Shown here piece by piece: positions 22,736 through 36,300 of a stretch of DNA of 64,000 nt (position 1 is the first letter of the stretch; every line of letters starts with the position of its first letter). Source of the DNA: Pelecanus crispus (Eukaryota; Chordata; Aves; Pelecaniformes; Pelecanidae); contig NC_134655.1 of the NCBI RefSeq assembly GCF_030463565.1, positions 2,554,372 through 2,618,371 of the forward strand, in the 5' to 3' direction. The notes under the pieces were generated by a model. It searched no databases and was not told the DNA's origin. It saw only the letters and a program-made list of their open reading frames with translations. The translations under genes were made by a program, and so were the position numbers.

Positions 22736-23945
22736 ATGAAATCGGATATATTTATTTTTTTGCCAGAACATGAACTCTGAAATTGCTAAGGCAGCTAGCA
22801 GCAAAGAAAAGGCCAGGCAGGGCCCCCCCAGGGCAGTCCGAGCTGGTTTTTGCCTGTCTTGAACCGGGGTAAAATGCTGGCACTAGAGCTTTATGCTCAG
22901 GTAAGGCTAGGGTTTGGCCTTCCAAACCTTCCAAAGCTTCCTTTAGCTCTTCCATTTTTGCCTGCTGAGGGGGATGTGGTGCCTCTCTGGGGGATGGAGC
23001 TACTCCGTGCCCGCTCCTGTCGTCTCTTGCTCTGGTTGTGGAGGTGCCAGAAGCACCCTGAGCTGTAAACAGGCCCAGTTAAGGGTGATCACATCCAGCC
23101 TGCACCCTCCCTCTGCACCTGCGCTGGTGGGTGGTGGTGTGGGAGAGGGGATGGAGAAGTTTGCGTAGAGGAGTCAGTGCTGCAGCTGCCTCTCGCGGGG
23201 TTTTTTCCAGTGTTTAATTTACAGAGGGACCCATGTCCTTCACTTAGCCAGCTGACGCTGCCAGAAGCAGCTGTGAATTTAAGGGAGAGAGTTTGCAACG
23301 GGTTTATTTTAGTGAACTACACAGAGGTGAAATGTTTGCCTTTAATGTGTTAGAGAAGTCTAAAGGTGGGGCTTTGGAAATAATCTTGACTTGCAGCAGG
23401 TAACTACTGCAGGTTTCACGGTCGCATTCCCTGGGGATGCTGAATGGCGACTCTAAAATTCTCAGAAAAGAGGCTGGTTCTGGGGCTGGTGGCATCAGTA
23501 CTTGTCCCGGCGTGAAGCCGGAGGTGAGAAGCGGGCCCGGGCGTTACTGAGTGCCCGACGCTCCCGGTGCCGCCAAGAGGGTGAACTTCACAGCCAGCTC
23601 ACGGTGGAGCGAAGGCGTAGGGCATCGTGGGGCACTCCGGCGCGTCGTTCAGCTCCTGACAGCGCGAAACGGGCGCAGCGTTACGGAGGGGCGAGGCTAA
23701 CTTCATGACGCTCGCGCAGCAATGCCGTCTTTCTCCCAGACCATCGGACGCCGCCGTTCCAGTCAAGGAATTTTTGTGCTGCCTGCACTGCAGTAGGAAA
23801 AATCACAACAAAACCTAACCCGGCCCCCCAGCCTGGACGGGCAACTCCTCTGGGAGCAAGAGCGGCAGCCCCAGCCTTGCCTCTTAGGCGCCGAGCCGCG
23901 CAGCACGCCGAATCGGGGAGCTAAGCCTCGTTAGATGAAGCTCGC

Positions 23946-26900
23946 TTTATTCCCTGCGGTAGCTTTTCAGTCCAGTCAATTCTGAGCCCCGCCGGCACAC
24001 GGGGGCTGCAGCCGGCCTCGCGGAGAGGAGCAGGGGCACGACTGAGGGGAAGGGCATGGGGGATTTACGTGTGTTCGGGTTTTTTCCCCAGTCACAGTGT
24101 ATTTCAGGCTAGTCCAGCTCTTTTCCTGGGAGAAGCAGAAGAGAGTTACGCTAGTTCCTGCCTCCTGGTTCTTGGAGAAATGTCTGTTGTTGAGGTGACC
24201 TATTCTGGGGGCGTTAGCTGATACACTGGAAAGAAAGGTTTAAAAAAAAAACAAACCACCTCCAAGACATGTTTTTCAGTAATATTGCAATAATTTATAA
24301 AGGCATCAAAAGAAATTCAACATCTATTAACAAGCTGATCTTGGAAACAATACTTAAATTACTAGGATGTGTTGGTGAAGTTGAAGGCACTGTGAAACGA
24401 GATGGAGTAATAGTAAAAATCGTGCTGCCCTCTGCAGCGTCCACTTAAACTGTCTGACCACCAGCTGCATGGCTTTTTCCTCCTGGACTTTACAGAAGTG
24501 ATACTTGGTACAGCTCAGTAGGAATCGCCCTCTCTCTTATCTACATAAATATTTACTGTTCCATACCAGGCCCAGGTTCTGCGCATCGATTGGAAAGAGA
24601 CAAAAAATTGCTTCAGGTTTTTCTGTTCCTTTGTGGCAGACAGAGGTCGAGCGACCGGTTTTCCCCAGGCACCTTTCTGACTTCGGAATGATTTTGCTCT
24701 CAGCATTCAGTAGGAACAACAGGAAAAAAATCAAAGGCCCCAGAGCCCAGCTGGCCACACACAGTTTCTGCTGTCAAAGTCCACGGCGATATTTATCGAC
24801 CAGAGCGGCCACACCGTGTGCCGGGGAAGCCTTGGTGACGACTGGATCCTGGGCTATTTCGCTATGACAGACTGCGATACGAGGCCCTGCTCTGTACTGC
24901 CTTAAGCTAACAGCCAAGGGAGGTGAAATCGCTCCGTGTGTAAACCACCAAGCCATCGAGCAAGGAACACTCCTGCTCTGCAGCAACAGCTAATTACGAA
25001 GTGGCCAGCCCTGAGAAAAGCACTGCTTAAGACAAGGACAGGCACTTACCTGCAGTCACTTTACTACACCTAGGAATTAAACATTCGTTCTAGCTAGCAT
25101 TTTTACAGGGGAGAGAAACTCCGTTGATTCGTACAACCTGCGCTGGCTCCGTACGAGGTGCGGCAGAACCGGCGTAAGAGGAAAGATCTCAAAGCAACCT
25201 GACTTGAAAGCTCTGTCGTTTTTACTGCCAATTAACCACTTTCTTAAAAAAAAAAAAAAAAAAAAAGCAGGAATTGCTTTACGTGGAGTTGTGGATTTTC
25301 CAAGTAGGAACATAGCAAGGTGGCGTAAGTCAAACCAACCCGCTTTGGCTTCAGTTCTTTTATTCTAAATGTCAGCTCTACAGTGGCTCTGAACCGAAGC
25401 CAAGCTGTCCTTCTGGAGGGAGCTTCTTTCACGCAGCTGGTACGACACAGCCGAGGCAGCCCGCTGCCCTCTGAGCTTACCCTGAGCCAGGAGCCGATCG
25501 TTTGCTCCAGCTGCAGGAGGGACGGGAACAGAACTGCAGGAGCTCATCTCACAAGCCTGACGGCACAGGCGCTGCGTCAGGTCTGTCCTCCTCCTCCCCC
25601 CTGCCTTAACTCTGCAGCTGATCGCTGGGAGACTGATAAAAATAAGATGGCACCCGGGGGGAGAGGTTTCTTTTAACAAGCCCGTTTACTTGATTGTCTA
25701 CCTTCTGTGGGAAAAGCTGGTCATTTTATTGAGGCATAAAAGCAGGGAAACCAAGCTGAGGAGGGGGATGTCAATTAAATTCCTTATTTCTGGCTGCTGG
25801 GACGGATGCACTCGACTCCTTAACCAAACTGTACCAAACTACTGCCAGGCTCCGAAGGAGGCGAAGGCCAAAGCCGTAACCGGGCCAAGAACTTCTGTAG
25901 TTCCAGTCTGCTCTGTGAAAACCCCCAAAGCAGCGGTGCCACAGCAGCGATGCGTATGAGCCTGGAACACCGATCATGCGATTAACACATGAATAGCGGG
26001 TGGCTTTTCCATGACTCGTTTATCAAGGAACAAAGAAAGGTGTGTACAAGGAGTCTCACGCACCACCTTTTCCATCGCATGTAATTTGACTACGAGCCAA
26101 GCACTTTATTCCGTAAATCTGACGGCCGGAGCGAGCCTCCATCGCTCCCTGCGTGGTGGTGATCTCCCCCTGAGCTGGGGCACCTCTCAAGGGTGCTCCT
26201 CGAGGCCGAGACCCCTCACCAACTGCAGCTCTTGGGGAAGCGACCGGCGGCGCGCGTAACCTCGCGGTACGGTTACTTTGATTTGCGTCTCGGTAGTTTT
26301 GAATCGTTCTTCTACCCTTCGTGCAGTAAGAGTGAACCTTGCCACCGAACTTTTGTTAAAGTCACACTTTTACAATACCGTATTTCAATGAAACCACTTT
26401 TGCCGATACCTTTGACGGTGGTTCTTTAAGCCGTCTAAAATCGCCCAATTCGCGACAAATTTGCGTCGTTGGCAGGATCCTAAATCGGGATTTGTGACAG
26501 CTACCTGGTGACAGGACCTTCATAAAAGTCACCAGAGCTCCACCGTGCTAACCTAGCAGCTCTTCAGCTGCCAGCCAAGACTTATAATTGGGTGTTTTTT
26601 TAACATATAAACACATTCATTAGGTTTCATAACCTAAAAATATCAAGATTGGGGGCTGTAGGAACTGCTTAATTGGGTCCACACCCTTACAGTTTTATTG
26701 GTGGCTTTTAAAAGCACGCAGAAAGTGACTCAATGTCCAGGAATGGAAGTCAGGGACCAGTAGCAGATCGGTATTAAACTAGCAGGGGAAATCAGAGAGT
26801 CATGCCTCTTTTGAGCTGTTCAAAATCTTAAATGGAAAGCAGAACTCTAAAATCGAGGAAAGCGCCTCAAAGGCGATTTGTAGAGAAACACTGGAAAAAG

Positions 26901-27173
26901 AGCTTTCTCTGCAACACCAATTCTAAAGAGCTTTAATGAGCCCAGGAAGCTACAACAACTGTTCGGATTAACCATTACTTTGAATCCAACAACCAGATTT
27001 GTTGATGACCTCAGCACAGTAAAGAAATGTTTTCTCCAAAAAGGAAGCTAAAAGTCTTCCACGGCAATACACCGTGTAGCAAGAGTTCAGCATTCCCTTG
27101 GTTTATCTGGCATGTGTTTAGCTCTGCGTGATGGCCAGCTGATACCTGAAACTGTTGTGTTTTGTCTGAGCTT
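23946..27173 (-). other. LNX2: LNX 3' UTR and downstream flank
   Basis: Several minus-strand AATAAA signals (seen as TTTATT on the plus strand) lie downstream of the stop: 26694-26699, 26105-26110, 25725-25730, 25359-25364 and 23946-23951. I cannot tell which is used, so the UTR could be about 0.5 to 3.2 kb. The stretch also holds a poly(A) run (about 25246-25266) and a CpG-rich patch near 26125-26275. No ORF looks coding. Confidence 0.45.
26694..26699 (-). terminator. poly(A) signal candidate for LNX gene
   Basis: This is the first AATAAA on the minus strand, about 480 nt after the stop codon. It is a candidate only; more distal signals exist at 26105, 25725, 25359 and 23946. Confidence 0.4.
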
Positions 27174-27309
27174 TCACACGAGGCTTCCCGGCCAGGACAC
27201 CACAGTAAGCGTGACTTTGTTCCTTTGCTCCTTCAGCATTGGGATTAGTTCCGAGTTGCTCATTCCTATCGCTGGCACTCCGTTTACTGCCACTATTTCG
27301 TCTCCGCAC
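27174..27309 (-). CDS. LNX2: LNX last coding exon: end of PDZ4 and C-terminus
   Basis: The acceptor is TGTCTTCTCATTAG. It encodes [19 protein letters not shown], then [20 protein letters not shown] and PGSLV, followed by TGA at 27176-27174. The last residues PGSLV equal the LNX2 C-terminus, whereas LNX1 ends differently. Confidence 0.95.
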
Positions 27310-30300
27310 CTAATGAGAAGACAGGAAACATGACTTGTCAGGACTTAATTATTGTTAACACTGCAACCTAGGACCCTCAAGGTCATCTAGCCCACCCTGA
27401 GCCAAGATCATCAAAAGCTGAAGCCACTTTTTCACTAGATGGAAGATCTTAAAGGTCTTTTCCAACCTAAACAATTCTGTGATTCTAAGATGAGGGGCAA
27501 GGAGTGGATGCAAGCAGAGGGGTTGCTGTCAGAGGCTTGCTTCCAAGTCAAAAGGGGCAAGGGAAGAGGAGGACGCTGCTGGTACTTGGGTGACACAGCA
27601 ATGAGGGGCAGCAGCAGCGTGACCGGCTGGCTGGTCAGCAGAGGGAAAAGTTACAGAAAACGAATTTGTGCTGATAAACGCACTCATCACCAAGGTCGCT
27701 CCTACAGCTACTTGCCTAGCAATCGTTAAGGTGAGGCGCTCACGACGCCGAAGCAATGCTGTCACGTTGTAGCTCAATACCACGGGGGTTTCCGCGCCCT
27801 GCCTGATCTGCCCGCCCCATGGCACACCCGGCCGCCTGCCGAGCGGTCGCACCGTTCGGCTGAGATGAGGCGAGGTGCTGAAGCCAGCCAGCCACCTTCC
27901 TTGTGTCTAACGGGGAGAGCGCGCTGCTGTCCTGGCGCTCGCACGGGAACCCGGCTGCGCCCCGTCCTCCCGCCAAGGCTGTGACCCAGCTCCATTCTCT
28001 CACTCCGTTTTCAGGGGAGCAAAGCCCAGCTCCCTACACTGAAGCTACATCCCCTGCAAGGCAGCAGCCTCATTTCTATTTTTTTTTTTTTTTTTTTTTT
28101 ACAGTCCTGCACTTGCAGCCTGCTGCACGCTTGCTGAGAAGCCAGCTCTGTTGGTTCCCAGAGATAACGCTGCAAGAAAGTTCTGTGGGGTCCTCCAGCT
28201 CCACTATTCACTCCTCCCCTCGCTGCAATTACTAACAGAGAGGTCAGCAAAGCTCGTTTTAAGTTTCCTGCAGAGGACGGCTTTTGTTGCTTCCATTCGC
28301 ATACTTTTCCTAATGCAGGAGATTTTATACTCTGGAACCTCCAAGATTCATCTCAAACATTCCCTTTCTACCTTTATCTAATTACTCAGTTAAACCCTTT
28401 CCAGCCTTCTAAAACGCAACTGTTAATTCCTTTTAGTTGCACCTTTATAGAGAAACCAAAGCACTCCTTAATATAGGACTTTGTCACAACTTTGGTAACA
28501 GTATGAACTGCACCAATGAGGGTCTAAGAATTAGAAGTAATTAACTCTTAGCTCAACTAGTTAAAAGGGTAAAAGACAGCCCCTCAGTAAAATGGTGCAC
28601 GCTGACATAAGTACCGATCGTGTTTCTGGCACAAACACCAGAGACGTGCAGGCCCGTACGTACTTCAGTTTCCGGTCTCGGAATGCGGGAGTCCCAGGCA
28701 CTATGGTTTTGATGAAGAATGGCTGGTTTCCTTTGCTCTCCTCAAAGCCTCCAACAATGCTGAAGCCCCAGCTTTCCAGGTTGCCTTTACTAAGGACAAT
28801 ATCTTGACAGCAGTGAAGGTAGCTGTGAAGACAGGCACGGTCAAAAACAGAGAAAGCTTAAGAGTGTGTTTCAAGGAAAACTGCCCTCCAGAAAATTGTG
28901 TTTTCCTTTGCAGAAAGCACTGCTATGTAACAGCCTCTTACTTATTTTCTTTTTTTAAGGACTTGAGGCAACCCCTTTGCAGGGCACGTTACAGCGATAA
29001 TTCCCAAATCTGACGATGCCAGTCCTTTAGAAATCTTTTCTCGGTATTGTCAGTGCTAGTTTAAGAGTTAACAGAAAATGACCATTCTCTGAAGGGGTTT
29101 GTGACCTGAAAGATTCATTAATAACTTCATGAATTCTGCTAATGAACGTGCACAGTACTAGTAACAAAACCAAATTAATCGTGAACAGCAGTTACACCCA
29201 TGCAATTAATGAGAATCGAGTTTTGTTTTTTTTTTTTAATTTCCATCTGTATACTACACGCTTGGTACAATGAAGGCATTCAGCAGCCACGTATCACTGA
29301 TGGAAAGCAAACATCTGAGGCATGGCAGCCTTTCTTCTACTAACTACCAAATCGGAATAGGAAAGGTCTTTCCTGCAGGACCTACACCCGGGATTGCTGC
29401 GTACTCCTCGGAGAGCGAGCACAGGCCACTTGTTTTTGGATGCCAGCCGCTGAGGTACGTCTTCTCAGTGAGCCTGGGGTGTGCTGCAGCGCTAGGGCTG
29501 CCTTGGAGAATGGGATACATAAGCACGAACAGCGCTTGCTCCTTGAGTTTGTAGCACAAAGACACGCGCAGCCTTTGCGAGGCGTCTGAAAAGGTGTGGC
29601 AGGAGCGCGGGCAAGCAGCTCGTGTACTCTGGCTCGCAGTCAGGTTACATTCTGGCACCGAGGCGCTGCCAGAGCTACGCTGTGTGAAACTGCCGCTGAT
29701 CACCCCGCTGAGGTATTCCAGCAGCTAAACTTTTCCTAATAAACGTTTTTGCCTCAAGGGCTTTGCTTGAGCAGTTTGCAGATGAGTTTCAGATTTCAAA
29801 AGCCTTCTCAGTTAACTTCTCACTAGAAGAAAGATCCAATTATCTACTTTCAAACTGTAATTTACTTTTGTATGAGTTTTTCACGCATAAACGCTGGAAG
29901 ACCCAGCTCTAGCTTACTGATGCCTCCATGGTTTTCTTCTACTGGTATCACGCAAGTGTAAAAACACAGCTACGAGAAACGTATGTGGCAGCTAGTACAA
30001 ATAAATAGCCCAGAGAGCAAGTGGTAAGCACTACGTCAGCATAGAATATAAATAAAATCATTAGACACATTCTCCAAGAGTGGGAAAAGGACGTTCACTA
30101 GAAATCAGTTTTCAATATGAAAAAGGGTTTATAGGAAGAGAAACATTAATTTACTGTAACAGAAAATGACGGTGGGAAGCGGATTTTAGACTTTATAGAG
30201 AGTAAAGGTGCAAGTTTTATTCTGACAAACACCCTGCTGAGTTTGCAGTTCTGCACCCCTTTCAGAGTTCGTGGACTGCATCGCTCCAGCGGGGCCGCGG

Positions 30301-33300
30301 CAGGGAGCACCTGACAGTTGTTGCAGAAAGAGCTCAGACTTCACGGAGATGGACTTCAGGTAAACCTCAAGGAAGAAGGCAGGAGGAAAACTGCTTTTCC
30401 ACCCCCTGAGAATTATCCGTAAGCCTCGCTGTGCACGGTTACTGTTTTCAAGTGTCAAAGCTTTTACAGGGAAAAGATAAATCAATCTGTAAACTTGGTA
30501 TTTCTGCTATCTTTAGGATTCAGTGTGCAATGACTTAGGACACCCCCCGCCTCCAAACCAGCATTTTGAGACAGTATAAAATACTACCAGTAGCTGGTAT
30601 TGATTTAATACAATACTATGAAGAAATCAAGTAAAGTTCCTACGCTATCTTCTGTGACATAGACAGTGATGATGATAAGCATTCAGTAGCAATAAGTAGT
30701 AGCATACAATTCACTGGGAACACTCACTGCTACCATTAATAACAAAGCAAAGAATGGAGAAAAAGTAAGTTTACAAGGACAGCAGAGCTACTACAGTTGT
30801 ATTACAAGACAAAAAAATCCAAGAAAGATACCAGCCACTTCAGTACAGCCAATACTAGTTGCCTGAGGTTAGACAGAAAAATATTACTACGCTGTTCCTC
30901 TTACAGGGATGTTTGTATTTTCATTGGAAGCGCAGCACTGACCATGGTCGGCGGTGGAAGATGCTCCAAGCTTACACACCAAATGCTGTGGTGTGAAAGT
31001 AGCCTTAGGGGCACAGAGTGTTTTTCTTCTAGGAAGAACGTGACCAAGATGCTCCTGTTATTCCCTCTGTTACCCAGGGTCCCAAGAAAGGCGCAGGACC
31101 AGGGCTGTCACCTCTCTGCTAAAACCCTTCTGCCACAGCAGCCTGGCGCATTACCCACGTTCTGCAGGGGGGGCTACAGGGGCCCCACGTTTCAGAAACA
31201 GCACATCACCAAGCACACCGAGATGACAGGCAGCATTTGACATAAACAGAAAACCACAGATAGAAGAATCGAGGCTGGAATTAAACACTGTGGCCTCAAG
31301 TTTTGCAATGGCTGAATACACTTCCCTAGCCTTCAGCACTAACTTTGACTCCAGTCTTTCAGCATAAAGTTTGGCTTCAAACTAGAAAGAAATGGGTTTC
31401 CTCTAAGGACAAAAGGATATTTCTGCTGGATCGGAGTAGTAACTGGAAAAAAGAAAAAGCTGAACAAAACCAAAGTCGCACACGCCATCAGCAATAAGCT
31501 TTAAACTTTCACACCGTACTGCAAAATGTTTTAGTGTACTGAGGCTACGTCTGCTTTAGCAGGGCAGCCCAAAAGGAACAGATCCAAGTGGAGTAACTGG
31601 TGCTGAGGACACAGGGTCTAGTTTTGGTACATTTCAGGGGATTTTCTGTAATCTGATGTTAGTGTGGTACACACAGGGTCTGTTCGTGCCAGAGTGCAAT
31701 GGGCACTCCTCCACAGCACTTCTGGTTTGGTCCCATTCAAAAGGAACCCAGTTTGCGCGGGTCAAGGCCTCTCTGCAATGTGAACTAAAAACAGCAAGTG
31801 AGGACAACTGGGATTCTCACTTCAACAGCGCATTCCTGAGCCAAACAAAAATGCCAGCGTACAGGCACCCTGAACATTTCCAGGTGACAAACAAGGGTGC
31901 CATTTCAGTTTACAGATTCTCAAGCAATAATTAAAAATAATATGATTCTGCCAGCTACAGTGTCAAATATAAATACCTCGCTTAGCTGAAAAAAGCAGAT
32001 TCTTAGTGGCTTTAGGGAAATCACTCATTCTGTGGATGACCAGCTAGTTGCTACCAGGTCTTATTATGAGTGGATGGGAAAATGAATCATAGAATCATAG
32101 AATCATTTAGGTTGGAAAAGATCTTTAAGATCATCCAGTCCAACCAAGAGTGGGAAAGCAGAATTACAGCCATTTTTACTACTGGAAACAAGGAGGAAGA
32201 TTTTGTCAGATCCTGAAATGACATAACCTTGCTTTGTGCCTCCTAACCACCCTCACACCCACAGAAGAACGGCAGACAAATTCAGATGCCTGAATTCAGA
32301 TCGGAGGAAGAAAGGAAGACTGAAAAGCAGAAAGGGCATCTGACATCATTGCTCCTTGCTTCAGTAGCAAGGTACAGTAACAGTCAAATGAAAGGGGGCC
32401 GACATTAATACCGGCAGCAAAAGAATTTCAAGCAACGTATTAAATGGCAGGTAATATTGGTGTACTCTTGAAACGAAGGCAGGTGACCAGTGAGCAGAGC
32501 AGACTCCAGTCCCTGTAGCAGAAAGGACGAGGAAGCTGCAAGCCACCAGCCATGCAAATAAATTGGAAAAGGAAGAAGGGAGAAAGCACAGCCAGGTTTT
32601 GCCTTGCTATACTTCACTGCAGGAGCACCCACGAGGAACAAACGCCAGCCAGTATCCGAGGGTTTGTACGAGGGTTTGGGCTATCCAGGTGCAGCTCGGG
32701 CTAGTTCATACCAGGCCTGTGCAGAACAGACAGGCTGATTCCCTGGGAGAGCAGAGGAAACTGGTAGGACGGTGCTGAGTACAAGCCAAGTTACAGTCGC
32801 TCGAGACACAAAAGCTACCTTCCTTGGGCTGTTTGTTTAGCATTTACAGGCTGCTAAGTAACGCAAGGGTAATGTAACAGAGGCTTTGTTAGTATTTCTT
32901 CTTTCAGGTGCCTCAAGAAACAAGGCTGTAAATAACCTGAGCTTCCCGCAGAAGGGTTTGGCTTCACCGTTCCACGTGCATCTCCTGCACGATCCTCCTC
33001 CAGTCAGCTGGAATGACAACAGACTCTGCCTTTCACAGCTGAATGTATTTTGATGAAACTGCAAAAGTGACCAAACCAGAGGTTCACCTCTCCAGGAAGG
33101 AGTAGAAATTCAAGCTTTCAAAGCCCCAACCCTCTCATCTGGAACTTTCCACGTTGCTGCTAAATCTGTGCTAAGTCCGAAGCTTTGCAGTAGGAAAACT
33201 CAGCTATTCAGAATTGTTTCTGCTTCGTGCTAAAGATGACACAATTACGACAGCCAAAAAGAATCAGACTGAAAGAATGCCTGCCCCTAACTGAGATGAT

Positions 33301-36300
33301 CAGATTAGAAACTATAAAACAGCACAGGTATCTGTTGGCTTCTGTTATGCGATCCGGAAAGAGCCACAGAGCGATTTCAGTTAATGATATCTTAGCAGAG
33401 ACTGTATCTACATTGACTGTCAACTCAGTGCCTCAAGTGCCAGAATCTATACTTCTCATTTTCTGTGTCGGTTCTCTCAGGAAAAAACAAAAAGGTTTTC
33501 AGGACCTTCTGAAATATGGTTACCGTCCAACAGAAGTGGGGGAACAAGGGGTCACGCCATAAAAAGCAGTGGAAGTTTGTTACGCATATATTATACTGGT
33601 ACCTCATTGACAAAAAAGGCCTTCCGCTGCCTTAGAGCTAAATGAGAATACCAGCAAGGCTTCCAAATCAACCAACAAAGCAATTAATTTCTAGTGTTTG
33701 AGTGAAAGTCAGCTCTGTGACTGAACAGATGTCTATACAGTATAGTCACCAGACAAACGTACCTGGGCAATCCGAGCCATGTGATCCAGAGGGGAGACCA
33801 GCTGAATCCTTGCTCCTTGATGTCCAGAGATGGCTCTGTCGAGTTCAATGAAAGGATTTCCAAGGCTTTCAGTACGACTGAGTGGGAAGCTGCATTAGAC
33901 TTCAGTGCTGAGACAGCTTCATAGTAGTTCAGATGAGTCAAATCAATGCCATTTATGCTCAAAAGTACATCTCCTGTTGATTAAATAAGATAGGATTATT
34001 ACAGACCTTTGGCTATGAGGCCCATTTCTGCCTCAGGGTCTCATGTGGAGCACTGCTTCCAGCCTCACTTTAGTGTCCAAGTCCAACTTCCACTGAAAAA
34101 AACCCAGTTCCTAAAGGATAAAGGGTCCGAGAGCCTCCTTACCTCGCTTGATTCTGCCATCCCTGAAGAGGCATCCGATGGGCTGCACGCTCGTTACATA
34201 TATAGGGAGCTTGTTTTTGTTATCCCTTCCACCTCCAATTGTTATTCCTAAAGATTCCTTTGGTTCCTTTTTTATTGCGACCGTCTTTTCGTGACTTACG
34301 TATCCCTGAGGTAAATCCTACAAAAGGAATGACAGTACAAAATGCACCTTCATTAATGCAATTAAGAGGAGAAGCCCAGATCTGGGAGAAAATAACAGAA
34401 CATCTTGTATCCTTAATCCAGATGGCAAAGTCAGCTTCTCATGTACTTGTTCTGGGCAGAAATACTACCCTGTATTTCCAAAGTGATACCACCACGACTG
34501 AGGCGCTGCTCTCCTAATGATCCCACATTCATTTGCTGTAGAGATGCTCGCTCTGAGAACAATTTTGCACTGAGGAACAAGCTGCAAACTCATTTCAAGG
34601 CTATTCATATCAAGCAATCAACCTCTCTGACTACTACTAAATGTTTAGGTTGTAGTGAAAGCACACGTTACAGCATATGCTGTAGAAACAGTATGTAAAT
34701 TATATTCTAGGATTAAAGTCAAGGAACCACACTCCAGCCATTTATGACAGCTGCTTAGAAACTCCAGAGACATTTAAACACGAAAGTCTAAGCAGCAAGT
34801 TTTCTCACTCAAATGGAAGTTCTAAACATAGAGCAAATCTCTCTTTGGTGCAACAGACTGGCGAGTCTCCTCTTGCTCATACTGTTTCTTATAATATGCA
34901 AGCAGGTGGCAGACGCAACGCTGAAGTCACAGGAGCACTACAGCGTAATTGCTGTAGTTTCTACTTCTGTACCATAAAGCCGTCTAGCTCCAAACCAGAA
35001 GCATAACTTAGCGTCATCGCACAATGCCCTGAACGTGTTGTGCTCGACGGATGTCAAGAAGCAAGTCCAAGCGTCTCACGGATGGTAAATTTCCCATGGC
35101 CCTTTCCAGACACGAAAGGATTAAACACTGGTCCTGCATCAACATTAGAGACTTTTGAAGAAATTTTGACATATTTTTCCCTAAAAAATGTGTTCCCCAG
35201 TAGACGACAAATGTACAGTTCTCCAGTACCAAAAGCCACAAACCTGCTGCTTTTCAATAGTTCAGGAAGAAATGGAGCTCCTGATCTGTCTTACATGATA
35301 AATCACCATCACAGAGCAACCATAACAGATCTGCTAGACCAAGAAAAACCAGCGCTTTTGCCGTAATTTACAAAACTTACCTTCTGGTAGTTAGATTTTC
35401 GTCTATAGTGATTCTGGTCTAGTCGTCTCCGATGGTGCACCGGGCTTCCTCCATTGCTGCTGCTGCTGCTGCTGTTATTTGATGTGCTGCCATCTTCTAC
35501 TGGGTCCGACAGCTGCACGCCTGGCTGCCTCAAGACGACAAAGTTCACTCTTGATTCAGTGGTCTGCCAGAAGAAACAAAAAGAGTCTAAATAAAATAGA
35601 TAGAAAACTAAATCAGAAATTAGGGTTGGCCCCTGTCATTTTCGTGGGGAGAAGGGTTGGCATCGGTTTCTACAAAGGGTCTGAAACAGGGCTATGCAAC
35701 GAGATGCAATGTTTTTTGTGAAGAGCCACAGAATCCTATGGTGAAAAGAAAAAAGGAATTAGCAAATGTTAGTCAGAAGGAACAGGAGTAAATGCAGGCT
35801 TCACTCATGCCTCCCTCCCCCACAAATGCCAAACAAGAGAAAGTGGAAAGGGATGATTAATCCCTCCGCTTCGGTACAGATAACCAAAATAGCATATTGT
35901 GTTGTGATACAAAATGAACAGAGGTAGAATGCTGACTGGTCCACACGATGGATGACCAAGATACGAGCACTGAATGCTTTTTCTTTTATTGTAATGAAAC
36001 TTGTTAAAGCTCTTTCCCTCCCAGCTTACATACCACGTCTATTGTTCAACATCTCCCACCCATTTTTTTTTCCCAGAGTACCTGAAGCCATGACCTTTTG
36101 TCAAAGACTGCTGCTAATTGAACACTTAACCAGCTGTATGTCTGGCCTTGGCAGAACTACAGGGAAAGTATTCACTATTGTTACTTCTCTTCTAATTTGG
36201 TTTGTTCTTTGAGATAATTTGACAAAACCTTATTGTGAAGGACTCCATTGGGGTAAGGCGTATGTGCTTTCTTGGGGCACTTCCTGCAATGGATGAGAGA

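Larger units (their letters stand above)
21306..23945. other. intergenic region between the two convergent genes
   Basis: No exon recognised. It holds a long T tract (about 21573-21596), the distal poly(A) signal and the CpG-rich island at 22.19-22.74 kb. A smaller GC-rich patch lies around 23500-23760. Confidence 0.6.

Noticed and set aside
22118-22804. Frames of 228, 188 and 178 codons on opposite strands
   Set aside because: They overlap one another across a CpG island. The composition is R/A/G/P-rich with no recognisable motif, as expected from low stop frequency.
27118-27309. 63-codon frame overlapping the last LNX exon
   Set aside because: The correct frame from the splice acceptor gives the end of PDZ4 and WPGSLV; this frame is a shadow.
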